64,000 nucleotides of DNA from Chromera velia. Taxonomy: Eukaryota > Sar > Chromeraceae. This document shows, piece after piece, positions 1 through 11,379 of this stretch (the first letter of the stretch is position 1; each line of letters starts with the position of its first letter). The notes beneath the pieces are model-generated. The model saw only the letters and a program-made list of their open reading frames with translations, ran no database searches and was not told the DNA's origin. A program made the position numbers and the translations under genes. The DNA is taken from positions 47,428 to 111,427 of the forward strand of contig JAHBMJ010004878.1 of the NCBI GenBank assembly GCA_018398765.1. The letters are read 5' to 3'.

Positions 1-560
1 CGCTTGCCTAGCGTAACACAAAGAGACGTTTGCGGCATCTTACGGTCAGACTCACCAAAAATCCTGGCACAAAGAGCTCCAAGAGCTCCAGCTTCCCAAT
101 GCACACATGAGGAAGCCTTCAAGCCTGCATCCAGACAGACAGTGTGAAGAGAATGAGGGCTTGAAAGAAAAAGAAGGATGGGCATCTCTCTGACAGAACG
201 CAACCTCTTGCCACCCTTGCATACAGAAACTCGCAATCGCAAACTGACCAGAGAGACGACACAAAAGCAACTCTCCTTCCATACGAAGGGTACGAGGGAA
301 CACCAAACCCTACATCCACGCAGCTAGAATGAAAAGAAGGATGCGTGAATAGAGGAATCCACGTAGATCATTCCCTGACATGAGTTGACCGATTGAAGCC
401 GCGTTGTACCCAGAGATGCCCAACCCCCAACTGACCAAAGAGATGAGACGAACGCAACTCCTTCTACATACTAGAGGCAAGCGAGAGCTCCAAACTCCTG
501 CATCCATACCGTATGAAGAGGAAGGAAAAAGGATAAACAGATGCATCAACGCAGGTCTTT
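1..560. repeat. Diverged ~190-bp tandem repeat, about three units
   Basis: A recognisable block (cctgcatccagac..., then gaagagaatgagg or gaaaagaaggatg) starts near 119, 309 and 498, a spacing of 190 and 189 bp. A second landmark (aactgaccagagagacgac / aactgaccaaagagatgag) lies at about 241 and 428. The units are well diverged. Short open frames on the minus strand follow the repeat and look like no protein I know. The array may extend left of the window. From 700 to 1330 I see nothing I can name. Confidence 0.5.
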
Positions 561-1330
561 CTGACGTAACAACTAAAACCCCTTGCCCATACAAAGTGTT
601 GTTTAAAAGGAGACGGCAAAGCTCAGCCCATCTCAAAAGTGTAGCCACACTACAGCACCGGTGCACGATCCCCAGCGACAGGCCCACAACAAGTGCACTC
701 TACAGAAAATCTGCATAGCAACGTAGAGCTATAACTGAAGCGAATGAAACGGGATCTTTTAATTTCTTCCTTGTTCTCTGACAGATGCCTCGGCCTGCAA
801 AAGCATATAATCGGATTTCTACCGTACAGCCGAATATTCAGATTGGGATGCGTGCATCAGTCAAGCGTGGCAACCCGCGCGGGCCGGTTGGGGCAGGCCA
901 CGGTACAGACGCACGTACGTATGGTGCGGCACTGCATGCCACGTGCGGCATGCACGCAGACCCGCCGGCCCAGCCTGCCACTGTGCTACAACACTTCCAA
1001 CCTTCACTCTCATACACTCCAGGCTCTAATTTAAAACCTTTAAAAACAACAAAAGAATCGCTAAAAATATACTTAAACGATGTTGAATATGTTTAAACTA
1101 GTTTAAACTGTTTGTATATTTAAAAAAATTTTGGAGTCAGAATTAGTGTTGGAGTCAGTCTGGTCCCGTTTTCATATTGATTGAGGGAGCACAAAATCCT
1201 GCCCTTCCCGGGGCGATTGGTGGGGAGCATCCAAAGAGTAGAGGAAACTCGGAGACAGACATGGATGCCGTTGCCTGTCTGCAAGCAGCCGCCCACAGAA
1301 ACGGGAAGCGGCTGAAGTGGAGGATGGGTG

Positions 1331-2474
1331 TAGTGACCATGTTTGATTTGATTTGATTTAATTTGAGGTAGGCCCTGGGCTTAAGCTCAAATCAAATATC
1401 CAGTCAGGGAGGACCTAGTATTTAAAGACCTATCAAATACGATCAAATATTTGATTAATATGACTTTCAACCTCAAATATGAAGGTCCCAAAAAAATTTT
1501 TATAAGTACCAATCCGTCACGCATGCTGATTCAAATGAAAAAACCTAAATCTTGATGGTTTGCTCTCAAAAAAAAAACGTTTTAAGCTGCACTGAAATTA
1601 ACGTTTCACCCCCTTTTACTTCATGCAGAGGTAAACCGATTAGCTGAATGTTTTTCCGAACAGCTGTGTTGACTTTTCTGGTGCTGGAACATCTTTTACG
1701 GCCCCCTTTTTGAACGTCTGCAAACATTTTACACCCCGTAAAGAAAGTGATGAAGTGAACAATGGTATGTCGGGCTTGTTGTCGGCCCTGGCGCGGCACA
1801 GAGGGTAGCCGAACTTACCAACTCTGGATGCTTAGCTGCCCAGAAACAGGACGGTTCCAACACCAACAGCAATAGCAAACGTGTGGCACTGCGCGGTTCT
1901 CCGTCTCACCCCGTTGTCATCTCTCCACAACCGAATAGAAGCCCAGGAGCACCCATTCCTGGAAAGCCGAAAAGCTAGAGAAAAAGCTCTCAGCAGCTCC
2001 CACCACCGATCGATTCGATTCACATTGAAGAAAGTGATCATGAAGAAGAGGAAAAGGAAGTGCCATAAAGCTGAGTGATTGTCACCTCAATTTTGGTACG
2101 TGCTCTAACTTTATCGTATTAACAAAAAGTTATATGCAATTTCAAATCTATCAATTTTACGTTCTTAATCTCTATTAGTACTAGAGTGAGTCTCAGTGAC
2201 TAGTGTATATACACTGCCACACAGGCATATTTTTTTTACGGAACTGATAAGTTATAATTTTATATATATTTTTTTAAATTTTTGAAACACACATCAGAAA
2301 TGTTCTGATAACTATTGTCATGAGAAAAATGATCAGAGTGACAGTAAGTCAGTGACTCAGTGAGGAACCCTAAGAGGTTAACCTCAAATCTTACCTCAAA
2401 TATCAAATATTTGAGGTTGAAGCTCAAATCAAATCAAATCAAATCAAATATAATCAAATCAAACATGGTCACTA
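1331..2474. mobile_element. TIR DNA element, copy 1 (~1.14 kb), non-autonomous
   Basis: The element begins TA|GTGACCATGTTTGATTTG and ends CAAATCAAACATGGTCAC|TA, so it has long terminal inverted repeats rich in a CAAAT pentamer and is bounded by TA, as expected of a TA target duplication. A second copy lies at 11821-12989 and a shorter relative at 19611-20060. The interior keeps protein-coding remnants on the plus strand. One reads SHPVVISPQPNRSPGAP and runs to an acidic end EESDHEEEEKEVP with a stop at about 2066. In this copy that frame is broken by a TAG at 1975-1977 where copy 2 has CAG. The stretch 1740-1840 (HFTPRKESDEVNNGMSG frame) is absent from copy 2. The remnant is probably part of a transposase; Tc1/mariner is suggested only by the TA flanks. 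Confidence 0.75.
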
Positions 2475-3046
2475 GATGGGTGGGTGGGTTCCTCTAAAAG
2501 GTGTAGTAACATTAAACGTTACAGCTGTCTGAAGTAACGCAAATTCTAAGGTAACACTAATTAAAGTTTGTACTGCCTTTGGTGGGTCAGAAATTGACAT
2601 AAAGGGAATAATAGAGTTGATTTTGCAGCGCATGTGATGGCGCCCTAGCTGCTTTGATCAGTATGATGCATGAGTACAGTCTAGCTATAGGGAATTCAGA
2701 CAAATTCCGACGACGTTCTAAGCTGTAATTAAAGCTGCGACAATACTAGACTGAAGTTAGGAAAAATAAAACTAGAAGTAAAATAATCTTAGTCACTAGG
2801 CCCTGCACTAGATAAATAAAAAAAGAAAGAAAAAAAAAGTTTTGTTCGTATTTTATTTTTATTTTTTTTTTATTTACTAAACAACAGTTGTTTTTCATAC
2901 AACACTCCCTGTAACACTCATACAACACTTGAACAACAGTTGTTTGTCTAATTCAGACCCAACTTCGGGGGGTGATAAATAAAAAAAAATAGATTAAAAA
3001 AAAAGTTTTCTTATTAGGCGTCGGCTAAAGAAAAAAGAAAGGATTA

Positions 3047-3115
3047 GGATTAGGATTAGGATTTATCTTCCGGGTTGCTCCATGGTCCACTGCTGGGCCG
3101 CAACTTGTACCATCA
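3047..3115 (-). mobile_element. tRNA-like SINE fragment, copy 1
   Basis: The sequence at 3068-3112 (ttccgggttgctccatggtccactgctgg...) matches 19509-19563 in order and wording. That second copy read on the minus strand holds a good RNA polymerase III B box (GGTTCGAATCC) preceded by an A-box-like tagcagtgg. Here the B-box half is damaged. On the minus strand the head is followed by a short taatcc tandem tail at 3047-3064, as SINE tails often are. The call rests on only two short copies. Confidence 0.4.
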
Positions 3116-3655
3116 AGAGGTCGCTCAGACACTTGCATGTAGATGGAGCGTTTTAGACTAACCCGTCAGGCCTATAGGTATCAGGATCTTTCTTGACACG
3201 TCAATTAGTCGATCGATCAAATTTGTTGAACGAAATCATCTAGGCCATGCCATAGAGAGATCATTCGTAAAAAGGCTGACAACATAAGATCAGAGACTAT
3301 CTATAGCATGCGGATTCAAGCAATGCCCCTGTCCCCAGGTTTTTCTGTTCGCCCTCCTCTTTTGTCTGACCAATTTAGTCTAGCATTGCTGCTTATTGAT
3401 GGCTTTCTGCTCTCACTACTCTGTACATGTTTCTTCCTTTGAATGATTCTTTATGCCTTTCTGCGAGCTCTTCAGCGTTTGTTCTGCAAAGGTCACCTAT
3501 TCTTTTCCTGTACTCCATAAAAACCTCACGCCTGCTCGACGTAGCTCTGTAAAGGATCAAATCAATATCACTATCTGCCTCATTTATCAGAAAATGAAAC
3601 AGAGCAAGCTTATCGATCAGATTCGATCTTCCCTTGTTCGTTTGCTTTTGGTGTT

Positions 3656-3877
3656 TTATTCAGTCTTTTTTATCTCCCCTCTGACCAGCCTTGCGCAATT
3701 CTGTACATACATTCTTCTCTTTAATTCCTGTTCGTAGATAGGACATTCTGTTACCATGTATACTTCATCCTCAACCACTCTCACTCCAAAAAGATCTTTG
3801 CACACAGTGCAGAGCCTTTCTTCCAGAGGGACTTGCTGTCCCCCCTTCAGGGGGATGCGACCTGCAGTCATGGCAAT
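3656..3877 (-). pseudogene. Non-LTR retrotransposon remnant, C-terminal zinc-binding part (zf-RVT-like)
   Basis: The minus-strand frame reads GRIPLKGGQQVPLEERLCTVC, then VEDEVYMVTECPIYEQE, and stops at 3656. This is the familiar end of LINE-type reverse transcriptases, normally ERLC-x2-C ... VEDE-x-H-F-L-x-x-CP-x-Y. The usual histidine is a tyrosine here. Nothing of the polymerase domain is recognisable upstream, so this is a truncated, dead copy about 70 codons long. The flanks 2475-3046 and 3880-4340 are AT-rich and hold no gene I can support. Confidence 0.55.
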
Positions 3878-4033
3878 TGTATTTTTTTTAGGTTTAATGT
3901 TTATGTAAAGCTAATTGGTGTTTAGATTTGAAATCTTTGAGTTTTAAAATGTTTATGCACAAAAATATAGGCTATTATACAGCTTTGTACACTAAGTTTT
4001 TCACATAGAAAAAAATGTTTTTAAATTGTTCCG

Positions 4034-4065
4034 AATTGGGAATTTGGGATTCCAAATTCCCAATT
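4034..4065. repeat. Perfect inverted repeat with 14-bp arms
   Basis: AATTGGGAATTTGG (4034-4047) faces its reverse complement at 4052-4065 across a four-base spacer. It can form a hairpin in either strand. It is not beside a gene and lacks a U-run, so I do not call it a terminator. Confidence 0.6.
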
Positions 4066-4344
4066 GGGCATTCCAATTATCCCAATTACTCCCAAATGCG
4101 ATAGGGTCCATCATAGGGAATACATGGTGAAAAACTATCCACAAAACCCATATTAATACGGTATTATTAGGATCGTGAAGAATTTAATGTGTAAAAAAAA
4201 AAAAAAACCTTAGCTTGTAACTTAGGAAGCGCGGGGAACTCGGATCCGACCTAGGATCTGACAGCTAGTCAGAGAGGGAAAGTTGATAAAAGTCAGACCG
4301 GCCCCTGGCGGCGTCCAGATTTACCAAAAAGGAAACGTCAAATA

Positions 4345-4396
4345 ATAGATGGACATAGCGGGAAGGCTTATAGTACAGAACCTATCAATCAATCAA
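4345..4396 (+). repeat. Retroelement-like 3' end with (ATCA)n tail, copy 1
   Basis: The string agatggacatagcgggaagg ... gaacctatcaatcaatcaa recurs almost unchanged at 49099-49150. Both copies end in a short ATCA tandem, which resembles the 3' tail of a LINE or SINE. A similar cctatcaatcaatcaa also occurs at 44812. No coding part is attached. Confidence 0.4.
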
Positions 4397-4734
4397 CGCG
4401 GACAGAAACGCCCTATAGGAAACGCCGCTCGCTAACCGGAACGAATGAAGTGGTGGGATAAAAACATGCATGGGATAAACCAGACAGCAGGAGATTGGTA
4501 GACAGAAGGCGAATTAAATTTAAGGTGAAGAGCTAGTATGTAGGATTTGACCAGAATCAAAAGGCTAGCTGAGTTTATCTCAAAAAAGAACCTGCACTAG
4601 AGAGCAGACAACATATATGAGCAAACACTCAATTAAGGATACGCAGACCCATACACATATAAGGCTCAGTCACTCAGTCACGTCCTCACTCGTGCTCACC
4701 CAGAAGTTTACACAAAAATTATTTCTCACAAAAC

Positions 4735-5641
4735 NNNNNNNNNNNNNNNNNNNNNNNNNNNNNNNNNNNNNNNNNNNNNNNNNNNNNNNNNNNNNNNNNN
4801 NNNNNNNNNNNNNNNNNNNNNNNNNNNNNNNNNNNNNNNNNNNNNNNNNNNNNNNNNNNNNNNNNNNNNNNNNNNNNNNNNNNNNNNNNNNNNNNNNNNN
4901 NNNNNNNNNNNNNNNNNNNNNNNNNNNNNNNNNNNNNNNNNNNNNNNNNNNNNNNNNNNNNNNNNNNNNNNNNNNNNNNNNNNNNNNNNNNNNNNNNNNN
5001 NNNNNNNNNNNNNNNNNNNNNNNNNNNNNNNNNNNNNNNNNNNNNNNNNNNNNNNNNNNNNNNNNNNNNNNNNNNNNNNNNNNNNNNNNNNNNNNNNNNN
5101 NNNNNNNNNNNNNNNNNNNNNNNNNNNNNNNNNNNNNNNNNNNNNNNNNNNNNNNNNNNNNNNNNNNNNNNNNNNNNNNNNNNNNNNNNNNNNNNNNNNN
5201 NNNNNNNNNNNNNNNNNNNNNNNNNNNNNNNNNNNNNNNNNNNNNNNNNNNNNNNNNNNNNNNNNNNNNNNNNNNNNNNNNNNNNNNNNNNNNNNNNNNN
5301 NNNNNNNNNNNNNNNNNNNNNNNNNNNNNNNNNNNNNNNNNNNNNNNNNNNNNNNNNNNNNNNNNNNNNNNNNNNNNNNNNNNNNNNNNNNNNNNNNNNN
5401 NNNNNNNNNNNNNNNNNNNNNNNNNNNNNNNNNNNNNNNNNNNNNNNNNNNNNNNNNNNNNNNNNNNNNNNNNNNNNNNNNNNNNNNNNNNNNNNNNNNN
5501 NNNNNNNNNNNNNNNNNNNNNNNNNNNNNNNNNNNNNNNNNNNNNNNNNNNNNNNNNNNNNNNNNNNNNNNNNNNNNNNNNNNNNNNNNNNNNNNNNNNN
5601 NNNNNNNNNNNNNNNNNNNNNNNNNNNNNNNNNNNNNNNNN
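4735..5641. other. Assembly gap (907 N)
   Basis: Run of N. It is followed directly by 13 G residues (5642-5654), so the gap edge lies in a homopolymer that probably stopped sequencing or assembly. Reading frames drawn across it are meaningless. From 5655 to 6289 the sequence is purine-rich with no supported gene. Confidence 0.98.
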
Positions 5642-6289
5642 GGGGGGGGGGGGGAGGACGGGGCCGCATGCAGACAGAAAATGCCCATTGGAGGCAAGGA
5701 CATCAGAGGGAGGCAGGGAGAACGAAACGGGCGGAAACGCAGATGGGATGAAAGATCAACAAACCGAAGGATGAGAAGTGGGGGTCGGGGAGAGCCAGCA
5801 GCAGCGGAAAGGAAATCGGCACAGGAAGAAAGGCAGGAGGTGAGAAGGAGAGAGGCGAGACTTCCAGCAGAAAAATCCGGAAAAATCAAAGGTGCATCTG
5901 CACTGCCAGTTCTTTGGTTGGAGAAAAAGCTGACTGGTTATAAAAGAGACGGGGTGTACGGTGTTGAAAACATGCAAGAGAAAAACAATGGATTGGCAGC
6001 GCCGTGACAGAAAAGGTAGTGTGACACCTTTTTCCTCCTCATGGAAGGATAAGCTTTTTGACAAGACCGACAAATCCTTTTTTGTGTCAGGTGGCTAGAT
6101 CAAATTGTCAGTCTGTCCATATCCCTCCTCTGCAGATGCGTCTGTGGGCTGGCCGCGTCAGCAAAGGAAGCCGTTCTGTTCCCCCCTCCTCTCACTGCTC
6201 CCTCTACCTACAGAAGGAGCCTGTGTCATCTTCAGCTTTTCTCTTTTATTCCAGTGAACAAGATGAAGAAACAGGAACGCTCCGTCTGC

Positions 6290-6921
6290 TTAAGAAGACT
6301 TCTTGGACTTCTTCTTGGACTTGGTCTTGGTCCCCTCGGTTTCCTTCTTGGCCTGCTTCTCCTTCTCAATGAGGACCTCCTTCACGCACTTCTGCTCATC
6401 GAGGAGGAATGCACGCACAATCCTGCAGGCACACAATTAAGCGATGGAAGATGCCAACACGAGACATTCAGAAAATCTTTCTTTCTTCGACCTGCCACAG
6501 CCTGCAAAAGCTAAAAACCGAATAAGCCAAGACGACCCCCAAAAGCCCAGTTACCTCTGACGAAGGCAGCCGGGGCAGAGGTTTCCACCGTAGGCCCTCC
6601 TGACAGTGCGGTGGGTCTTGGCGATGTTCTTGTACTCATGAGCTCTCAGCACGGGGATCTGCACATGAACATACACACGCATCAAGTGTACATCAATGCG
6701 CACTCGTACTGTGATAAAAGGAGCACGCGGAGAGCGGAAAGATAGTACAAGGTGGAACTTACGCCGTGAAGGGTGCTCTCGCAGTCTCTGCAGGAAGGGG
6801 CGTTGGCCTTCTTCTTGGCCAGCTGATAGACCAGACGACCGCCGGGGGTCCTCACGATCTTCTGCTGGTTAGAAGCGGTGTTGTACCGGTTCTTGCGCCG
6901 GTAAGTCAAACGCTGCACCAT
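6290..6921 (-). CDS. RPL34: 60S ribosomal protein L34 (eL34), three exons
   Basis: Structural protein of the cytosolic large ribosomal subunit. Exons are 6921-6763, 6658-6555 and 6422-6290; splice phases agree and give 131 aa. The N-terminus MVQRLTYRRKNRYNTAS is the eL34 signature. Next come RTPGGRLVY and the zinc-ribbon type pair CRDC (residues ~44-47), then RAYGGNLCPGC in exon 2 as the second cysteine pair, and a basic C-terminus ending KSKKKSKKSS. Donors are GTAAGT and GTAACT; acceptors end in GCAG. Length is close to the usual ~115-120 aa with a slightly longer lysine tail. An acceptor-like tttcag just upstream (~6958) hints at a 5' UTR intron. The gene is head to head with the coiled-coil gene at 7655. 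Confidence 0.95.
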
Positions 6922-7654
6922 TTTTGCCCACTACTGATGATAATGCGCTCAGCCATCTGAAAGGCAGAGAAGGTGGGGAAGATGAAGTTGGACCGAGCGG
7001 TTTCTCCCATGTGTGACACTGTGTGTAGGGAGATTGTGGCGTCGGGTCTCTTTACTTGAAGCGCGGGCCCGAGCGTACGGCGCCGCCACGTACTATCCGT
7101 CCTGCGCGCGCGCAGGCTCATTGCGCGCCGCCGCGCGCCAGTTAAAGCCTGAATGATCTGGCCTAGGGTCACAAGAATCAGGACGTAGATGGACGTATAG
7201 TCTCGTAGACGGCAATAGACGGCATTACGCCGAATGATTACGGTCCGGAACAGGCACGTATTATTAATAATATATACGTACTGCCAGTGCTCAGTGATGC
7301 TCAGTGCAGAACAAGGCTGCAGAAAGCAGCGCTTTGCTAATTTGGAGGATATTGCGAGAATCCATCGATAGAGCGCTTGGCACACACGCGCAGGGCTGAT
7401 CCGTTGGCACTCGTCCATGCACGCTTATATGCATGGTGACTCTCAAAAGTTAGTCTCGGAAGACAGAAGCAGCCGGGAGACAGTGCCTTCCTCTCGGCAG
7501 GGGGCGAGGTACAACAGCGTATGGCAGGCGGTAGGGGCTTGCGTCTGAGCTCAGTGTTCGTCGGCCTCTGTGGTCTGAGTTGGTGAATAGAGGGAACGGA
7601 CGTTTGCGTGCTCCCTTCGAAAAAAATTGTGTCTGCTCAGTTTTGTTGGAAACT
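6922..7654. promoter_or_regulatory. Divergent intergenic region between RPL34 and coiled-coil gene
   Basis: This 730-bp stretch separates two oppositely transcribed genes and should contain both start regions. It includes a CpG-rich block at about 7070-7140 (repeated cgcgcgc). I see no clear TATA box, and no element can be fixed by eye. Confidence 0.4.
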
Positions 7655-9014
7655 ATGCACGTCTCAGCAAAGCACACGCGCCAGTCGTCCCCTCAGGAAG
7701 TGACGCAAAGAGAAAAGCTGGCGACAATTCTTGAAGCCAGAAGCCAACTCGCAGAGTCGAAAGAGACAGGAAATGATTCAGAGCCGTTGAATGATGAAAT
7801 CGTCGAAAGACTCACTCAACAGATGATCGAAAAACTTGGTCGGTTGCATGGTCGCTTCATGAGTGCCTCTGAAAGGGCGCTCCTCCCGACTTGTTTGTTT
7901 GACCATGCATGTTTTTTCTCAGAGGAAATCGGATGTATACGCCTCTTGTGCACAGATCTCTATTCCCTTCTGCGTTGCCCACGTGTTTTATTGGTCACGA
8001 ATCTTTTTCGAATGGCCCCCAGTACTGCAGTTTCCTTTTCTCTCCACTTGTCCATTTGCTCGTTGTACCGTTTATCTGTTTGGTGTGCTTGTGTTCATCT
8101 CAATGTACCGTTTTCTTTCTTTTTAGGAATGGGTTTTTCTCTATTTTCTGTTCTCTTGCGTTCTTTCTGTCTGCCTGTCTGTCTGTCTTCCTTTCTTCTT
8201 TCCTTCCATGCCCCCCTTCTTTCTTTACTTTCATGGGGCGTGCCCTCCTTCTGTGTCATTTCTGCTTCTTTTTTACTGTCGTCTTTTTCTTTTCCAACAA
8301 AGTTATTTCTTCTTTGTCCTCTTTGCCGACTAGAGGGCGGAAAGACGGACGGGACGTAGGAACAAAGGTGATGTAGAGAAAACGAAGAAAGGAAGAAAGG
8401 GGGAGAAAAGAAGGCAAAAAAGGACGGAAAAGACACACGGAAGAAAGGCAGCGCCTTGACTCCCTTGTTGGATGCAAATCCCGAGAAGGAAAAGGACGCA
8501 ATCCATCCACGTGGATGGATCAATAGCTACCTGCCTGTCTGCATGGCGTTTTTTTCTCCTTCTATCAGTCATTCCTCTTGTTGTTCTCCTTCAATGTGAC
8601 TGTCCATGCAGGTGAAAAAAGCTCCAATTTGTCCAAGATTCTGCAGCAAGCAGTGAATCTGAAGAAATTAAAGAAGGAATGCGACAGAATGAAAACGATT
8701 GTCAACGTCTACGAAGTCAAAGAGGAGAGCTTCAGAATTCTTGCCGATGTCAGCCAGTGATTGATCGCTCGGTCATCTCCTCTCCAGCCCCAGCTCTTCT
8801 TCTGTTCGATTCCGATATGTGAAATCGACTTTTCACTCGCAGAAAAAAGAGAAAAAGGCCATTTCCCCCGCCTTCTCTTCGGCGCTTTCACTCATTCTGA
8901 TCATCTGTGCATGTCTTGCCTCTTTCCCCAGTTCCAATTCTTCTTCGTGCCCTTGACTTGCCAGCTGCACATGCACACGCACACGCACACGCACGCACAC
9001 ATACACACACACAT

Positions 9015-9060
<46 letters not shown>

Positions 9061-9092
9061 GCACAGAGAGAGACAGAGACAGACACACACAA

Positions 9093-9127
<35 letters not shown>

Positions 9128-9182
9128 GCACAGAGAGAGACAGAGACAGAGACAGAGACAGACACACACACACACAAAGAGA

Positions 9183-9218
<36 letters not shown>

Positions 9219-9773
9219 CAGAGACAGAGAGAGATGCACACAGCGCAACCGCGCAGAGGCGGGGAGAGAGCTGTGGATGAGCAGGGAAGCAGACAGACAA
9301 ACGCATCTGCACACAGGCAAAAAAGTGTGAGGGAAGAGCAAGATGCATGCGCAAACACAGGCAGACACAAATGAAACGTGTGAAATCACAAGGAAGCAAA
9401 TTGGCAGAACAACCGAGAAATGAGCGGACAACTGGAGAGACGGATATATGAGCGGGCTGATGGACCTGCTGCTGCAGGATGCAGGATGGCCGGAGGGAGT
9501 GTGCATGGCTGTTTCCCTTCCTCGAGGGACGATCGAGAACGAAGGAAGCGGAAGGGCAGATCGTCTCTTTCCTTCCTTCCTCCCTTCCTTCCTGTCTCCA
9601 CACGAAAGCGTTGCATGGAGAGAGAGAGAGAGAGAGAGGACATATCTTGAGTTGTGCCTCGAGACACAGACTTAACTGACTGAGCCCATTGCGGGCCTGT
9701 TCTCTCTTGTTGTTTCTTTTCATACGCGCAGGCCGGTCAGCAGCTTGAATCTTTGATCGAGGACATGAAGTAG
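7655..9773 (+). CDS. Small coiled-coil protein, three exons, function unknown
   Basis: Best model: exons 7655-7838, 8612-8748 and 9732-9773, giving 120 aa. The protein is almost entirely helical and charged, for example LNDEIVERLTQQMIEKL, then LSKILQQAVNLKKLKKEC and YEVKEESFRILAD, ending AGQQLESLIEDMK. Donors GTCGGT and GTCAGC match the local splice style, and phases (1, then 0) fit the acceptors tgcag|gtgaa and cgcag|GCCGG. If the last intron is retained, the frame ends a few codons later at the TGA 8758-8760 (ADVSQ). An alternative start at 7580 is in frame. The last intron holds a large CA/GA microsatellite. It resembles small coiled-coil subunits of multiprotein complexes, but I recognise no family. 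Confidence 0.55.
8970..9235. repeat. Compound (CA)n/(GA)n microsatellite inside an intron
   Basis: Alternating CA runs and GAGACA/GA runs, with the same CA-to-GAGACA transition repeated at about 9020-9090 and 9100-9165. It lies in the last intron of the small coiled-coil gene. Long open frames here in several phases are by-products of the repeat. Confidence 0.9.
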
Positions 9774-10164
9774 GCATGCGACAGAGAGCTGGGGCCTCTG
9801 TGGGCGTTGTGATCGACGAGTTGATTGACTGGACTTGGCCTGCATGCATGAGCCATGACGAGCAGCATGACTCCAGTAGCATGAGAAGGAGGCCGAGAAG
9901 CGACCCGGTGAGCACCGTAGCGGACCTCTTTGCAAACATTGATATTAACATGGATAAGACTAGTGCCATACACACAAAAATTAATTAAACAAGATTGAAA
10001 GCTATATCTAATCTGAGATCTAGCCTGAAATATAAATGTGTAATACATTGTGTATGTATAGGTATAGTCCTAATTGTAGTCTTAAGTCGACTCTTAACTT
10101 TACAGGCTAATTTCAAATTACAGCCTAAATTACAGGTATGTACATATCTTTGCGCATGCAACAC

Positions 10165-10300
10165 TAGATAAGTGATAAGTGATTTAGCGGTATTTAATGG
10201 TGCCCTAGAGCACTGTTGCCATTTTGTCTTATATAAAACATTCTATATTATGAAACAAACATATTTTATAGTGCTCCCTAGAGCGCTCCAACTAGGTACA
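10165..10300. repeat. Short dispersed repeat (agtgataagtgattta...ggtgccctag...cactgt)
   Basis: The string aagtgataagtgatttag...ggtgccctagagcactgt at 10170-10215 recurs at about 19425-19460, where it sits just before the tRNA-like SINE fragment. The two may be parts of one element. The rest of 9774-10640 is AT-rich, with a short GAAA run at 10363-10382, and shows no gene. Confidence 0.35.
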
Positions 10301-10718
10301 ACTGGGGTTAGGCACTAGGTTTTCCCGCTCAACACTAGGTCCTACACTCTAAAGTTCTAAAGAAAGAAAGAAAGAAAGAAAGCTCGTCTGAGTTTTACTT
10401 GAGAAAGACTATCAATCAGGTTCCCTTCTCTCATTCAAATCGAAAGACTAGGTTGCTTACTGAACGTTTTATGAGCTTATAAATCGCAGATTCGCAGGTT
10501 TCATGAGACGCGCGTGATCGTTTAGTGTTATATACCACTCTAGCTGCTAGATCAGTGCAGTCTAGACTTGGCATCAGAAAGACAGAATCTATAAATCACA
10601 ATCCCGGATAGGGTGTCAGTTCGGACCTAGAAGGACAGATCGTCACACAGTTGGACAGAGGAGAGAAAGAATAAAGCTATCGAAGCACGAAATGTTGATC
10701 CACATGCCAAGCATGGAA

Positions 10719-10804
10719 TAAATACCGTGGCCCCCGTACGACCAAGGTCGGACATGCCGTAGCTGTCGTGGTATCCGTGTGGGCCGCACTAAGGCGGCAC
10801 ACAA
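10719..10804. repeat. 86-bp direct repeat, left copy
   Basis: Nearly identical to 11293-11379 and in the same orientation. It contains two small palindromes: CGACCAAGGTCG, and GTGTGggCCGC facing GCGGCACAC. The two copies bracket a coding-like segment (10805-11290). Confidence 0.8.
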
Positions 10805-11290
10805 GTGACACAACACAAATTCCCCCTTTCTTCTTCTTTTTTGGAAAGCAATCAAAATCAGAGCCAGTACCGCTCCCACCAGGGAAGTTGTTGACGAGAG
10901 GCATGCACAACACTGGTGGAAGCTGAGATGGCCGGCAGCAGAAATTGATTCTTCAGGAGGGGGCAATTTTATGGGATCAACCCACACTCGAAGTAACATT
11001 GGGAGGGTCGATCTATCTGCCTGCACGACACGTGCTTGAGCATCCCGCTCTTCTTCAGTGAATGTGGGACGGCCGCAGAGATCGGGGTCCACATCGTGGG
11101 GGTCTGGAAGCAGCTTCGCTCCCACTTGTACCATTCGAATCAGAGTAGGTTAGGCGGGTGGGTCTGGTGGCTTGGGAGAATTGGGATTGGCAGTAGAGGT
11201 GGATACAGATGTAGAATCCTTTGGTTTTTCATGACGGGCAGTGGGAGACAAATCAGCAGAGGCAGACCCAACTGGGGGCTTGCCGGTCTA
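10805..11290 (-). pseudogene. Coding-like segment between 86-bp direct repeats, unknown protein
   Basis: The minus strand reads a Ser/Thr/Pro-rich stretch (SVSTSTANPNSPKPPDPPA), then one in-frame TAA, then a well-composed protein beginning RMVQVGAKLLPDPHDVDPD, with CGRPTFTEEERDAQARVVQ and LLRVWVDPIKLPPPEES. The amino-acid composition is that of a real protein. The first methionine after the stop is at 11134. I recognise no domain. The flanking direct repeats suggest a mobile or retroposed unit that has since decayed. Confidence 0.4.
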
Positions 11291-11292
11291 TT

Positions 11293-11379
11293 ATAAATAT
11301 CGTGGCCCCCGTACGACCAAGGTCGGACATGCCGTAGCCGCCGTGCTATCCGTGTGGGCCGCACTAAGGCGGCACACAA
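11293..11379. repeat. 86-bp direct repeat, right copy
   Basis: Partner of 10719-10804, with only a few substitutions (for example ccgccgtgcta against ctgtcgtggta). I see no clear target-site duplication outside the pair. 11380-11820 is AT-rich with no supported gene. Confidence 0.8.

Noticed and set aside
4617-5889. Frames of 316-387 codons over the N run
   Set aside because: They exist only because N codons are not read as stops.
6254-6514. Plus-strand Leu-rich frame (LLGLGLGPLGFLLGLLLLL)
   Set aside because: Antisense shadow of the lysine-rich last exon of RPL34.
8761-9506. Cys/Val/Ser- and His/Thr-rich frames at the CA/GA repeat
   Set aside because: By-products of the microsatellite, which lies in an intron of the small coiled-coil gene.
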